The notes under the pieces were generated by a model. The model ran no database searches. It was given only the letters and a program-made list of their open reading frames with translations, and was not told where the DNA came from. The translations under genes were made by a program, and so were the position numbers. A DNA stretch of 64,000 bases, taken from Emydura subglobosa (lineage: Eukaryota > Chordata > Testudines > Chelidae). Position 1 is the first letter of the stretch. Each line of letters begins with the position of its first letter. Below, piece by piece: positions 37,051 to 49,232 of this stretch. The stretch is taken from positions 63,030,099-63,094,098 of the forward strand of contig ML679941.1 in NCBI GenBank assembly GCA_007922225.1. Direction: 5' to 3'.

Positions 37051-37547
37051 TGAAAATGAAATTGCCCATGGCAAGCAGGCTTTGGAGAATGACACTGAGT
37101 GGACTCCAGTAAGCATGCTCAACAAATACATTGTTATCCTACCGTGGCCATTGCAGTCAGCCAGGGAAGAAGTCTGAAGGAAACCTACAATGGAATAAAA
37201 CTGTTTCAAAGCACATGATCAATGTAAAACATGACTAAACCAGTAGTAATTACTTATTCATAGGGCCTCGTATATTAATGGAAAATTACTTAAATGAAGT
37301 GGAAAGGGAATGTATTGTCAGCCTCATGACAAACATCAAAATAGGAAGATCATATCTGCAGCCAGAGACAAAGAGGATGTCGACACAGCAAAGAAAAACC
37401 CACAGCTACCCCATCCCAGCTGACTCAGGCTGTGTATTCTTCCAGGCTTGGGCTGGAAACAAAGCTCTGGGGCCCTCTCACCCCACAGTCCAGAATAGGC
37501 ACTTTAGAGATAGGCAAATTGATTAGCATGTTATCTCCTGAAGGGAG

Positions 37548-37650
37548 ATAGGTCCTGATTCAGCAAAGCACTTAAACCCCTGTAGGCAGGTGCATAGTCC
37601 CATTAAACTCAATGGGACTGAAACGTGTACTTTGCAGCACAGGGATGAGA
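37548..37650. repeat. Fragment of a 'gattcagcaaagcactta' repeat
   Basis: Shares CCTGATTCAGCAAAGCACTT with the left arm of the palindromic element at 40,194-40,302, but lacks the matching right arm. Confidence 0.55.
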
Positions 37651-38011
37651 TTACACAAGGGCTTTAAATTAAACGTAGTTACATGCTTCACTGAATCAGA
37701 GCCAGAAGGAGGGAAATCTCCAGTATTGCCAGTACAGCTTGCTCCCCGCATCCTAGCTGCCACACCATTGTCTGTTGATTCTTTTGTAAATATACACTGT
37801 AGGTTATTTTATTAATTAATAAGACCAAGTGGTCCATATCCTATAGCCCTCACTTGGACAAAATTTACATTAATTTCAATTCAAAATTTGACCTCAGTCG
37901 CTCACTCTCTCGCTCTCTCTCACATACATAATCACGCGGGGGGGAGGGAAGGAAGTGATTTTGTAATGTCACACATTGAGCTATGGCTCTATCACTGTTT
38001 ATTGCATGAAA

Positions 38012-38210
38012 CAAATTGGTGTGAAAGATTAATCTGCAGATGATTTCAAAGCAGAGATAACATGTCTATGGTGACATGTGCAGCGAGACCTTTTCTGTGC
38101 TTTTTCTTCTGTGTACAGTAAATCAGTTAACTTGTCAAATCCTTTATCAGGAACTGGTTGGAAGCTTTTTGTTTTACCATAAGCAAGTCTTACAATATCT
38201 GACAAAATGG
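38012..38210 (-). repeat. Unexplained homologous segment, copy B
   Basis: This is the partner of 36,857-37,050, about 1.15 kb to the right. The minus-strand frame 38,217-38,029 is open for 62 codons and contains YGKTKSFQPVPDKGF and KLTDLLYT. Copy A keeps the same frame over the shared core, which is unusual for neutral sequence. Confidence 0.6.
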
Positions 38211-39540
38211 CATACATTTGTGCATGGCAGATCTATTATTAACAGATTTGTTAATTTAATGGGTATGGTAATAATTATTAATCTGATTCATCACAGAGAA
38301 GATTTGTGGCCACATCAAATTCTTTCCTCTGTTTAAAAACAAAAAATGCAAGTTAGGGTATGGAAGCTCTGTGTGAATCAGGAAAAATGTCATATGTTTG
38401 TATTTGACATAAAAGAACTGATCACATGATTAGCATCTGGAATTCATGGCACATAAATTCTACAAATCACCATTTTGTTATATTCCCCTACCAGCTTCAA
38501 ACTTAAATTACATAAGATATAGTCAGCATTTTTTAAAATGTACTTGATTCTCTCTCTCTTGGGTACAGATCTTGCTGAGAAATAACCAATATTACATGTG
38601 AAAGTGACTTTCACATGGGACATGCTGTAGATAAAAATTTAACAACCAAAGCTTCGTACTTTAAGTTACAAAGATATGATGAACTGATAAAACATAGCTG
38701 ACTGCGAGCTTTAAAGTATATTTTGATCATTGTTTGAAACACGTGGGTGTTTGATCTTGCTAATTGAAGAAGTCAGTCCAGAACAGACCAGATCTGATTT
38801 TTTTTACAGTTTTTTTAATTTAAACAAAAATAGTTTAGAAAGAATATAATAGTGAGTCATGTGCGTTGTCTAGTAGTTAAATCACAAGACGGAGAATCAG
38901 GACTCCTGAATTCTTTTGGGCAAGCTATATCTTACCTGCTTCTCTGGTTTTCCAGCTATAAAATGGTATACTACCACTTGCTTTCTCCACAATAGCCTTG
39001 TGAGACTGAATTAGAAGTTATAAAGTGTTTGGAGGATCTTAAATGAAAATTTCTGAGGGTTCTTGTAACCCAAAGTTTACCAATTAATAATTACGTAATC
39101 ATCAGCAAACCATATGAAGTCTCTCATTGGTGCTTGCAGAGCTAGCTGTGTCAATGGATACGCCCCAGCTACTTGTTTATGCAGCTTGTTAATTGCATAA
39201 TTGAAGAGTAGAACCAGACCCTAGTTAGTCCATGCATAGAACATGGCAATGAACTGAGCCCAACTATCTCAGAACTGCAACCTCCAAAACACCTTATATT
39301 CCCTTCTATCACCAAGACAGCCTCTCCTGCCATCTTCTCACCAGCAGAAAAATCCTTCTTCTAGTGGGCCCCTGCCTTCTGGGGCCCCTTGGCTCCCTCC
39401 CTAAGGTCTGCTGGGACGCTGCCCTCAAGGGGGATAAACCAGACAGGGACAAAGGCACTTCTCACATACTCTACAATGGACTTTATCAAGATTAGGGGGC
39501 ATCCTGGCCAACCAGCAGGAGCCATGCTGTGCACGTAGCT

Positions 39541-39630
39541 TTGAGCAGGAGGTTTCATGCTTTGAGCAGGAGGTTGGATTAGATGACCTCCTCAGGTCCC
39601 TTGCAACCTTGATCATCTGTGATTCTATGT
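39541..39630 (+). mobile_element. CR1 LINE 3' tail (plus)
   Basis: GAGGTTGGATTAGATGACCT, CCTCAGGTCCCTTGCAACC and GTGATTCTATG form the classic CR1 3' end. The motif TTTGAGCAGGAGGTT is duplicated at its left side. Confidence 0.88.
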
Positions 39631-39685
39631 ACTGTAGCCTCCTTCTACACTAAGTGGCTGGGTTAACAATGCCCCATTAGCCTTA

Positions 39686-39780
39686 GGATATGTCTACACT
39701 GAAGTCCGAGGTGTGATTGCAGCACAGGTAGATATATCCCTGCTAGCTTTACCCATGTACTTCTGCTATGCCTGTTCTGG
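39686..39780 (+). mobile_element. MITE fragment (GGATATGTCTACACT end)
   Basis: After TTA (39,683-39,685) the sequence GGATATGTCTACACTGAAGT resembles the left terminus of the 29,818-type MITE. The right part is lost or diverged. Confidence 0.55.
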
Positions 39781-40193
39781 GGTCCGAAGAACTCTATAGC
39801 AGTACAACCATCTTTATGTAGCCCTACCATGTGCCTCAGTCCTGACCTGGAGAGGTCACCTCTAGGGGTTAGAAAGGCTAGGGAGGTTGTTAAGACTAGA
39901 TAAGATTTGTTAAGTCCCTTGACTAGCATGGTGAAGATTGAGAACACCACTGATCAATATTTCATACTGAAATGTGAGGAAGTGTGATTAATGGAGCAAT
40001 TATATTCTGCTTTTAGCAGGGACCTGGAGCTACATTTTTGCAATATTAAATTTTTTATCCACTGTAAAGGTTCTTCTTATTTTTGTTAGAAGCTTTCACC
40101 CAAGATTTACATAGGCACAGTACAAAACTGTATCATGGTGTCAGCCAAACTGTTTGATTATGGCCTTGCATGCACATATCTTGTGGCACTGAG

Positions 40194-40302
40194 GCCCTGA
40201 TTCAGCAAAGCACTTATGCATGTGCTGAATTTTAACCAAGCGCTAAGTCTATTCTTATTCAGGCACATGCTCAAATGCTTAAACGCTTTGCTGAATCTGG
40301 GC
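40194..40302. mobile_element. Palindromic MITE, 109 bp
   Basis: The left arm GCCCTGATTCAGCAAAGCAC and the inverted right arm GCCCAGATTCAGCAAAGCGT pair over about 30 bp with few mismatches, so almost the whole element can form a hairpin. It has no coding capacity. Confidence 0.75.
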
Positions 40303-41982
40303 ATTAGAAAGAAGTGCAAAGATATTTGGATATCAGGATCTAGGAGTGATCCTGAGTGAGTCATGGTATGAGAGAGAAATTTTAGTCACCACCATAATAC
40401 ATTCTGTATTTTAATAATCATAAGGGGAGGAAAGGAATCCATTAATCCCAAAAAACATGCTTTTTAAGCATCATACAGTTTGCAAACTGAAGTACTATAT
40501 TGTCTTCCCAAACTCATTTTCATTTTCTGGTAGTGCAGCAAAATGAACACGTAAATATTTTTCAACATATTCCTGCATTTCCCCCCCAGATCAACCATTT
40601 CCAGAGTCCTATGTTAGGGCCTAAACCAAAGCCCATTATAAAATCAATTGAAAGACTTCTATTGATTTTAAAGGGAGCTGGACAAGGCCTTTGATGAGTC
40701 ATTCGGAGCACTGCATGCAGTTAGGAAGAGCAAGCCACATGCTTATGCACTAGGGAAGGTGCACAAACTTTCTTTCCTCACCTCCATAATGCAAGCAGCA
40801 GGTCAAGATCTCTCAACAGAGGCTTAAGAAAATACCTAGACGGGGAAAACCAATTCCTTGCTAGTCTTCACAACTGTGGGCCTAAAGGAGTATACAGCTC
40901 AGGGCGCTTGTCTATTCCTCTTATCAGACAATGTCCACCTTGGGATCAGCAGCACATGCTAGTTGGAAGGAAGAGGGTCTCAAAGTAGCAGTAAAAAACT
41001 GCCTGACATCCGTCCACAATGTTGACGTAGCCCTGGCAGGTGGTATACCTGGACATAGGGCACATCTGCCAGAGTCTCTGTTTGCTTTAGCAATGCTGAC
41101 CAGCAGAGGATTTAGCCCACAGTCTTTTGTTATATTATTTGTGTATTGGCCTGTTCAACATATTAAGTGGACTGTCTCAACAATTAATTATCAGCTCTTT
41201 TACCTGCAATACCCAGTACTACTAAACTCCTACTATGACTTATTAACAAATATAATGGAAAATTGATTTTTCCCCCCTGCATTATGGGCAGGGGGAAAAA
41301 AATCAATGCCGATTAAGAACAGAGTAAACAGAGTAAAAGTGAAGAAATCAGTGCTATACACAAATTCCACTGGACCAGAGAGGGGGAAAAAAGCAATAAT
41401 ATATATCTGAAACTCTGAGGACATGCAGTCTTTCTAAAGCCTCCTAAGTCTTTGCATTAGTAGAATAATCCTGTGCTTAAACTCTAAAGCAGATAGGAAA
41501 GATAAACCGAATGTCTATAGATATGAAGAGAGACAGTTGCATCTCCACACCTGTTAAGGAACACAGTCTCTTTTTGTTATGAAGGATCTTGAAGTTAAAA
41601 TGCCGTCTAAAATTACAAGCCCCGTCAATTCATTAAAATATGCTTTAAAAGCATTTTGGAGCTATCACTAAATTAGCCATTTTATTGTAGCTGCTTATCT
41701 ATGTCTTAGGCAGGGAGAATGTTTGCTACAAAATGTTCTTTCAAATAAGTTATTCCCTTTCAAAGCTCCTATCATTTAAAGAAAACAATAGGAACCACAG
41801 TGCTTCTCTTTCTGGGCATACTTTGCTGTTTACATACTGAGCAAGATTCTACATTGTGGCACTGTATTGGGAGGAGAGGGTAACACAGAGCTGCACTGAC
41901 CATCAGGGGGTTGTAGGATACACTGTGCTAAACTATCTATTCAATCTTGTATTTAGCTGTGACACTCTCAGTACCTTTCCCA

Positions 41983-42083
41983 AACCTGAAGAAGAGTTCT
42001 GTGTAGCTCAGAAGCTTGTCTCTCTCACCAGCAGAAATTGGTCCAATAAAAGATATTCCTCCACCCACCTTGTCTCTCTGTGT
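41983..42083 (+). repeat. SINE-like interspersed repeat, copy 2
   Basis: ACCTGAAGAAGAGTTCTGTG, CTCAGAAGCTTGTCTCTCTC, TTGGTCCAATAAAAGATATT and CCACCTTGTCTCTCTGTG match copies at 15,516 and 61,741. The ORFs at 41,856-42,272 run through it and are not genes. Confidence 0.78.
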
Positions 42084-42499
42084 TCCTCATTGCGCACTGG
42101 CCTCTGTACCTGGTTTGCTCTATTGGCTAATGCAGAGAACGGACAGCCATGTCCTCTCTGTCTCCCAGACCCTTCCCCTCTCTTTGCAAATGTTAGCACT
42201 GACAGCAATGCTAGCTCTACTGAGTCGTTGTGGTATTTAAGCGCCTTTCATCCTTTCGGTCCTGAGATATAGAAAAATCCTCTTTCTAAAGTTATGTAAC
42301 CACTTCTGCTTATTCCTCATCTCAAGAACAACTTGATCTAATCAGTCTGTGGTTGAGATGAAGACCCAAGAGCCATGCTCCATCCATTGAAGGTCATTTG
42401 AGTGTATGAGTGTTGCATCATGAATTGTTGTCTATGGTGTCTAGTTCTGCAAGTATTCTCAGAACACCCTCCAACACCTTACCACAGCCATCTCACAAC

Positions 42500-42880
42500 A
42501 ATTTCCCCAAACTCCAGCAGAAGCCTTTCTTAATGAGGTGAGTATTCTTCCTGGCTTCCATTTTGAGAACAGGACTAGGAAATGGTGCCACTAGCTTATG
42601 ATAGTTACCCAGTGAATTATGGGAATTTGAATATGTTCCCATGGTTCCCCTGAGCTCCCCATAGGAATTCGGAAACATGTTCAAAATCTCCCAGAAGCCA
42701 TTGCTACAGGGAGCTGAGAAGGGAAACTTTGGGATAAGTCTCCAGAGAACCATGCAGCTATGGAGTACAGTGCTATCGTGTGGACACAGGACAAAACTGC
42801 AATTGGTCTTCATTGAAACAGTATGAGTAGTGTGGACATACAGTACCACCGGTACTTACACTGCTGCTATCCCACTGGTT
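42500..42880. repeat. Possible DNA-transposon remnant
   Basis: Contains two GTGTGGACA motifs (42,778-42,786 and 42,832-42,840) like the termini of the TA-rich-target MITEs here. No paired left end was located. Confidence 0.35.
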
Positions 42881-44478
42881 AAATTACCAATGATTCAATT
42901 CTCTGGTGTGCATAAGGCACCGACTTCTTTGTTTATATGTGTTGTCTGATATCCTTTCTGGCATTTTTTTGTGTTTGTCTGTCCATTGATGACAAAATTA
43001 GAAGATCAAAGAGACTTCAGACAACTGTAAACTCCAATTAAAACGTTCAGCTTGAAAACCTTCAGTAAAAAACCCCAACAAATCAGTAGAGAATATGAGT
43101 CAGATAAATATGGCCCTCGGATGAGCAGTCATTAGTTTTTTCCTAGGGAAAATATTTTTGCATATTCTTTGCCACTAATGGTTTGTATCTGAACATGTTC
43201 TTCATAAAAAAAAGTATGAGATACTTTCTCTAAACCCTAGTTCAAACATAACATGACAATAAAGAATGCAAAAAAATGTGTTTATTTCTCTTTTGCATAG
43301 ATAATTTTAAAGCAACATTCCCAAGAAGAGCTGGGCAACTAATGAGAGATGAAAATATTAGCAAATATCATGGGCCAGCTCCTCAGCTGCAGTAAATCAA
43401 CATAGCTCCCTGTAAGACAACAGAGCTAAGCTGACTTATGCAAGTTGTGGAGCTGGTCCTGTGTTCACAAAAATCAAATTAACAATTCAACCCAACCTTG
43501 TTGGTACCTTTTATTAAACCAATATTTTTGTGCACAATTCTTGTTCGCATGAATATTTGAGGAGCAGCTGTTATTTGTATGAATACAGGTATTCATGCTC
43601 AAATGAGCATATTCATGCCAAAAGTGCTCTCCTGGCTATCCCCCATTTAAGCTGGCTCTGTGTGCTAGGGAGCGACTTTGTTAGGAGTATAGGACAACAT
43701 TTTAAAATTGCTGGCTTTCTCTGATAATATAAATAAAACATCAGCATGTGCAGCAGTGAAGAGTGAAGAGAAAGGGGGCCTGGGGAGAATGCTCAAGTAG
43801 TGAAAAAAAAAAATCTATTGCCTGGAAGTACTTGGAACATGTGTCCATCCCCGGAACAGGTGTTTGTAGTCTGGCTGGGTGGGAGTCAGATAGAGAGAGA
43901 GGAATGAAGGATGTATATTACAGCAGTGGAATGGTGGGAAACTTTGGGCAGGAACGTTGGCATTAATGCATTTAATATAACAAGACAAAATGGAAATGTG
44001 AACCCACCCATTGCAAAACAGCACTACACATGTGCATGTGTTTAGTAGTTGTAGTAAATAACAGCCTGATGCAAAATGGAGATCAATGGATTCAAAGCAA
44101 ACATTTGGCCGGGACAGGAAAAAAGTGCTCAGTGTTGTACATGGGAGGAAAGAATGCACAGAAGCTCCCTGATCTCTTGGTCAGAGCATGAGCAGTCAGA
44201 CCAGAATCTGGTTGCAGCCTTGCATGACTAGGACCAGGCATGTGCACATATGCACACAGTTATATGGTATGAATATAATGAAAAAATTGAGTGTAAAATC
44301 TTTCAGAAAGCCAATAATTTTAGCTTATATCTTTCTCTTTCCCTGAGGCAGAAAAGAAGCTGGCTATTTTAAAATAATCTGGGACCCATTTACATAACCA
44401 AATGTAATACTCTTTCTTGCACAAAATACAGCAATAAAACATTTAAAATGTCTCAACGTTCCCTAACACGGGCTAACT
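42881..44478. other. Unassigned intergenic DNA
   Basis: No gene-like feature. CATGAATATTTGAGG and TATTCATGC motifs near 43,550-43,620 form a loose inverted arrangement. Confidence 0.45.
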
Positions 44479-45370
44479 GACAGGTTTCAAAATGCAATTG
44501 TAAATGGGGATTCATCACTGAGCATATGTTTTTCTAGTGAGGTTCCTCAGGAATCTATTCTTGGCCCTATGCTATTAAACATTATCAGTGCTGTGGAAGA
44601 AAATAAAATCATCATTGATAAAGTTTGCAGATGACACAAAGACTGGGAAAGAGTAGTAAATAATTAGGACAGGTCACTGATACAGAGAGAGATCTAGCTC
44701 TTTTGGTAAGCAAAATATAAACAAGCAATATATGTTTTAATACAGCCAAATGTAAATGTATACATTTAGGAAAAAAGCATGTAGGCCATACTTGCAGGAT
44801 GGAAGTCTCTATCCTGGGAAGCAGCAATTCTGAAAAATACCTGGGGGTCATGGTTGAAAATCAACTGAACACAAGCTCCTAGTGTGATGCTGTAGCTAAA
44901 AAGGCTAATGCAATCTGTGGATGTAGGGAGGTTCAATCGAGCCAGAGTAGGGAGGTTTTGTTACCTCTGTTTGGTACTGGTGCAGCCGCTACTGTGTCCA
45001 GTTCCGGTGTCTACAGTTCAAGGAGGATGTTGATAAATTGAAGAGGATTAAGAGAAGAGCCATGAGAAATGAATAAAGGCATGGAACACGTGGCTTATAG
45101 TGAGAAACCCATGGAGCTCAGTCCATTTAGCTTCACGGAGAGAACGTTAAGGGCGACATTTGGCCATCACAATTGATAAGTACCTACATGGGGAACAAAA
45201 AATTGATAATGGACTTTTCAGTCCAGCAGACAAAGTTATAACAAGATTCAATGGCTACACGTCGAAGCTAAAGAAATTCAGATTGGAAACAGGGCACTAA
45301 TTTTTAATAGTGAGGGTAATTAAGCATTGGAACACTTTCCCACGGGTTGTGATGAACTCTTCAGTTGAAG
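44479..45370 (+). mobile_element. CR1 LINE reverse-transcriptase fragment (plus)
   Basis: Plus-strand reading with frame changes gives SSGVPQESILGPML (the conserved RT SGVPQGS box), KFADDTK near 44,627 (the catalytic ADD box), a CLHLG/KCK-type stretch and SEKYLGVMVENQLN near 44,832, then AKKANAICGC. The copy therefore keeps the RT active-site region of CR1 but is full of frameshifts. The part beyond about 45,300 is the diverged C-terminus or UTR. Confidence 0.87.
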
Positions 45371-46212
45371 TTTTTCTAAGTGATATCCTCTAGTGCAAAC
45401 AGGATTAATTCTTGATACTGAACGTGATTTGCCCTTGTCAATGCTGAGTGGTCAGTCATGGTCAGCATCCTGACAGCTAACTTGACTCTTCACAACTGTG
45501 TTTGTAAAAAACAAAATTTTGTAACATAGGCAAGCCTACTGTAGCCTCCCTCCTTCACACAGCAGAGCCATACCAGTTCCACCGCAAGGCTGGGAAAACA
45601 TCATGCTTGTGCAAGAGAAAGGCAAGATTTGCACCTAGGTAAAGGAGTAACATAGCCTATTCCAGGGAGGAGGATGAAAAGATGCAGATCCTGTAGACTT
45701 CCCCTTAGAAGGTCTCCAAGGAGACAGATGGAAATTACATTTGGATCTTTGGCTGGTTTTGTTGTTCTGGGAGATGAAGGTTACACTCATGCTGCCATGG
45801 GAATGAATCAACACACTGTCCAATTTTCTATAGCCCATCTCCTGAGCTACACATTCCAGGGAAAGATGAAACTGGAATTAAGCTGCCTTTTAACTACTGG
45901 AATTAAGCTGCCTTTCAATCTGCATCACAATGGAAATATTACTGACTCAGTCCCCTGAAAAGTACAGAACTGACTGACAACATAATGACTCAGTTATTTT
46001 GATGGGATGGGAGGTGACAAGAAACAGATTTCAGTTGTTGCTAAAGTTTTTCAATCTACTGGACAATACATCTACCATGAAATGATGAGACAGGATATGA
46101 TACACAGACACATGCTCCCTTTCCCTCCACCTGCATTTGCACAACATCCAGACTATACACTGCAGATTTCTTGATTCTGTTGCAGGAAGCCATCTCTTGT
46201 GTCAGGGTACCA

Positions 46213-47140
46213 TTAAAAGCAACTAAATATCAAGGCCCTAAAATTGAGACACTCCTCAAAATGCAGTCACAGGAAAAATTTTAATGAAGTTTCTTTGTAA
46301 TGATTCACAAGCAACTGATATTTGAATGAAAAACCCATGCTTAAAGATAAGAAATATTGATATTAAAGAATCATAAGGTTTTCCATAACTCCACATCCCT
46401 TTGCCACTTCTTCATTTTAAATAGAATTGCTAATCTGCTTAAAATGTTATTGCTGACAGAACAAAGGTAACATGTTATATCGGAAGATGTAAATAAGAGA
46501 TATACAAACACACAATCATAAATAAAATCCCCCTTTTTCTGGGAAGACCCAGAGTAGGTTGACACAAAACAACATGACCCACAAACTGCAAAACCAGCAG
46601 GAAAAATACTGAAGTTGAGTAATTGGAGCTTCTACATGTGTAATCTACAGGTTACCTAAAATCCAAAGGGTTGATGTGCTAAAAACCCAATTGGACAAAG
46701 TTTAAGTAAACTGTAATGTAGATATGTATAAAAGACTTAAGTGAACATGGGCCCAAACTGGAGAAACACATGATCAGAAACTGAAGAATTGGACTGAAGG
46801 ACCAGACCAAGGGATCAGAGAAGGCAGTGACTATCATGGAAGGTAGAAAAATTTTGTGATTCCCCCAGAATGTGGTAACTTGGGCCCATTTACCAGTTCT
46901 GTCTTGTCTGTTATTTGTCTGGTATAGAGTATGTCAAGACATTATAAGTGACAATAATTCTTTCTGAAATTGCATATAAGTCAAAAATTGATTAAGCCTA
47001 AATTGGGTGGACTTGTGACTCAGTTTCCCAGCTTTTACCCCTAACTTAGTTAACCAAAAGCTTGGTGGTTTGAGTTCACTCAGGAACACCATTTTGAGCG
47101 GTGTCTCAATTTTAAGACCTTGATATTTAGTTGCTTTTAA
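46213..47140. mobile_element. 928-bp element with 50-bp inverted repeats bounded by TTAA
   Basis: The left arm (46,213-46,262) and the right arm (47,091-47,140, inverted) match at 46 of 50 positions. Both start TTAAAAGCAACTAAATATCA. TTAA is the target duplicated by piggyBac-type elements, so the outer TTAA could be that duplication, but the inner ends (AAGCAACT) are not the usual CC(C/T) start of piggyBac. No transposase motif is present in the 828-bp interior. The minus ORF 47,149-46,934 begins in the right arm and is not a recognised protein. Confidence 0.75.
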
Positions 47141-47559
47141 TAGTTCCACTACAGTTGTGTAGGGACCTTCTTAGAATGAAGCTGCCAGGACAGATTCATC
47201 CCTGGGGGGACTCCACTGTGGTTTGTGTAAGGGAAATGTCAATTACTGTGTGTGGAAGGATGATCCTATTATGAAAATATATGACTGGGAGTCATGGGCA
47301 GAAGATGCAGGTTCTGTTTCCACTCTGTCACAGATTTAATATGTGATTTAGAAAACTCTTTACCATTCTGTGCCTCAGTTCCCACATATGGGAAATGGGT
47401 TCAGTACTTATCTACATCCCAGGAGTGTGGTCAGCATTAATCAGTTCATATTTGTAAAGTGCTCTGAGATCCTTGAAGGAAAGGTGCTCCAAAAGTGAAA
47501 ACTACTATAATATTATTTGTTTAGAGTAAATAATAAACCACAGGAGTGAAGAACTACAC

Positions 47560-48235
47560 CCTCTGTGAGGAGACAAATTGATTAATCTGTAATGAGGTTG
47601 CCACTCACCAGCAACTTGCCTTCTTGGGTTTAGGTCAAGGAATGTGGCTCTCACTTTGTTGGGTGCCCCCTTGTTACTTGCTGTGCAATAACTTTTCTTC
47701 TGGTAACCTGGCCCTCTGGCCAGGTCACCATTTAGTCTAGCCCTTCTGGTGTTACAAAATCCATCAGGACAACTGCTCAAATGCTGTTGCCAGACTGCGT
47801 TCAGCTCCTTCTTGCGCTCTGTGCCATTATATCAGGGGCTGACAGAGGAACCCAGGCCCTCCCTCTATACCAGGTTCGAGCCCAGGGACCCTACAACCAG
47901 CAATCCAAGTCTCCTCAATTCCTGTCCCTCTTGCGGTTTCCCTAGACTTCTTCCTACCCAGCATCTTCATCTTCTCTCACCTGCTTCTGGGTTTACCATA
48001 GGAGCCTACTCTACTCTCCACAGCCACTTAATTTCCCTCCTAACCTCATGTGAGACTCCTTACTCTAAAGCAGGATATCAATGCTTCCTCCTTATCCCTG
48101 ATGACCTCCCACTTTCCAAAAAGTGACTGCAGACTCCTTCCCTGCAGCCCCTTTCTCGCTCACCCCCCACTTTTTTATGGTGAAGCAGACTTGATTGAAT
48201 AGTCTATTGCCTTCATTTATAATTCCTCACTACTT
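47560..48235. mobile_element. Possible LTR-like repeat next to the LINE 3' end
   Basis: Pyrimidine-rich sequence (TTCTTCTGGTAACCTGGCCC, GAACCCAGGCCCTCCCTC, CTGCAGACTCCTTCCCTGCA) has the look of a repeated LTR and I associate it with turtle LTRs from memory. No target duplication was found. The 125-codon plus ORF at 47,749-48,126 is likely a chance frame in it. Confidence 0.4.
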
Positions 48236-48293
48236 AATGGCTTATATCCTCTCACTCTGCCCTGTGTCTTTCAGGTAATGTAACAGCACCTTT

Positions 48294-49200
48294 TTAATAA
48301 TATTCCATTTCCCTGATGTTTTTACAATCACACAATGCAGGGTTTTCTTTAACCTTAAGAAACTTGTATTGCTCATAAAGCTTCTCCCTCTCTTTATCAA
48401 AATGATCACATGCCCATAAAAGGTAATCAATTGTTTCTTCCACCCTACAGAGTGCACATAATCCATTTCTGTGTCGATTTATTTGAAAAAGATTTTTGTT
48501 TAAGCCATAGTTGCCAGTTAGTACTCTAAACAAAAGCACTTCATTAGCCCTATCCAGAACCTAAAGTATGTTGTAGTCCTCAATTCTGGGGCACAATTCA
48601 AATAATCTTCTTCCTCTCTTTTCGTTAATCCAATTTTTTTGCCTTTCCTCTCTTAAATGTTTCTGTACTAGGCTTTTGAATTCCTGTTTACTCAAGGGTA
48701 TCCTATGTCAATCTTTCCATTTCTTACAATGTTTTTAGTTACTTTTTCTGTCAGTTCATTCCTTGTTATCTCAATATGTGCTGGGATCCAAGCTAATGCT
48801 ACATGTATGCCCATCTATACGAACTCTGTTGTTAGAAATATAATTTCATTGATTAAATTACTTCAACATACCGAGACACTTTTTTTTATCATCATAAAGT
48901 TTGAGATTGAATCTGAAAGATGACTGCTGTTTCCGTTATGTGTACCTCCCAGATCCAGTTCAATGCTAGCATTATTCTTTTAGAAGTATTAATTCTCTAT
49001 TTTGGTATACAATATGCCATCCCAACTCTTCCTGTTTTTTTCTTTTTTTGAATTCATCTGTATATCTTTGACAAAACTGATTCCACTTTTTATCTGTGTA
49101 CTGGTACACTTCATTTTTAATACCCACTCTCTCTTTTTTACCCTTAAGTTTATAAACTAAATCTAAATCAACATTTGGACATGACTTTCCATCCATAACT
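48294..49200 (-). pseudogene. LINE RNase H domain and C-terminal tail
   Basis: Moving along the minus strand, YTDEFKKRKKQEELGWHIVY near 49,070 fits the start of RNase H (first catalytic D). ALAWIPAHIEITRNELTEKV near 48,770 is the conserved RNase H end (usually WVPxHxGxxGNExAD). The tail at 48,539-48,294 reads FRVLTGNYGLNKNLFQINRH, then GLCALCRVEETIDYLLWACD and KEREKL, typical of the Cys-rich C-terminus following RNase H in I-type LINEs. The stop at 48,242 may be the natural end of ORF2. Confidence 0.78.
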
Positions 49201-49232
49201 AATTTTCCAATTACTAAAATTTTTGACTTTGT

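Noticed and set aside
46213..47140. Firm piggyBac assignment
   Set aside because: TTAA flanks fit, but the terminal motif is not the standard piggyBac end and no transposase is seen.
47749..48126. 125-codon plus-strand ORF
   Set aside because: Low-complexity Ser/Leu/Pro composition from pyrimidine-rich LTR-like DNA.
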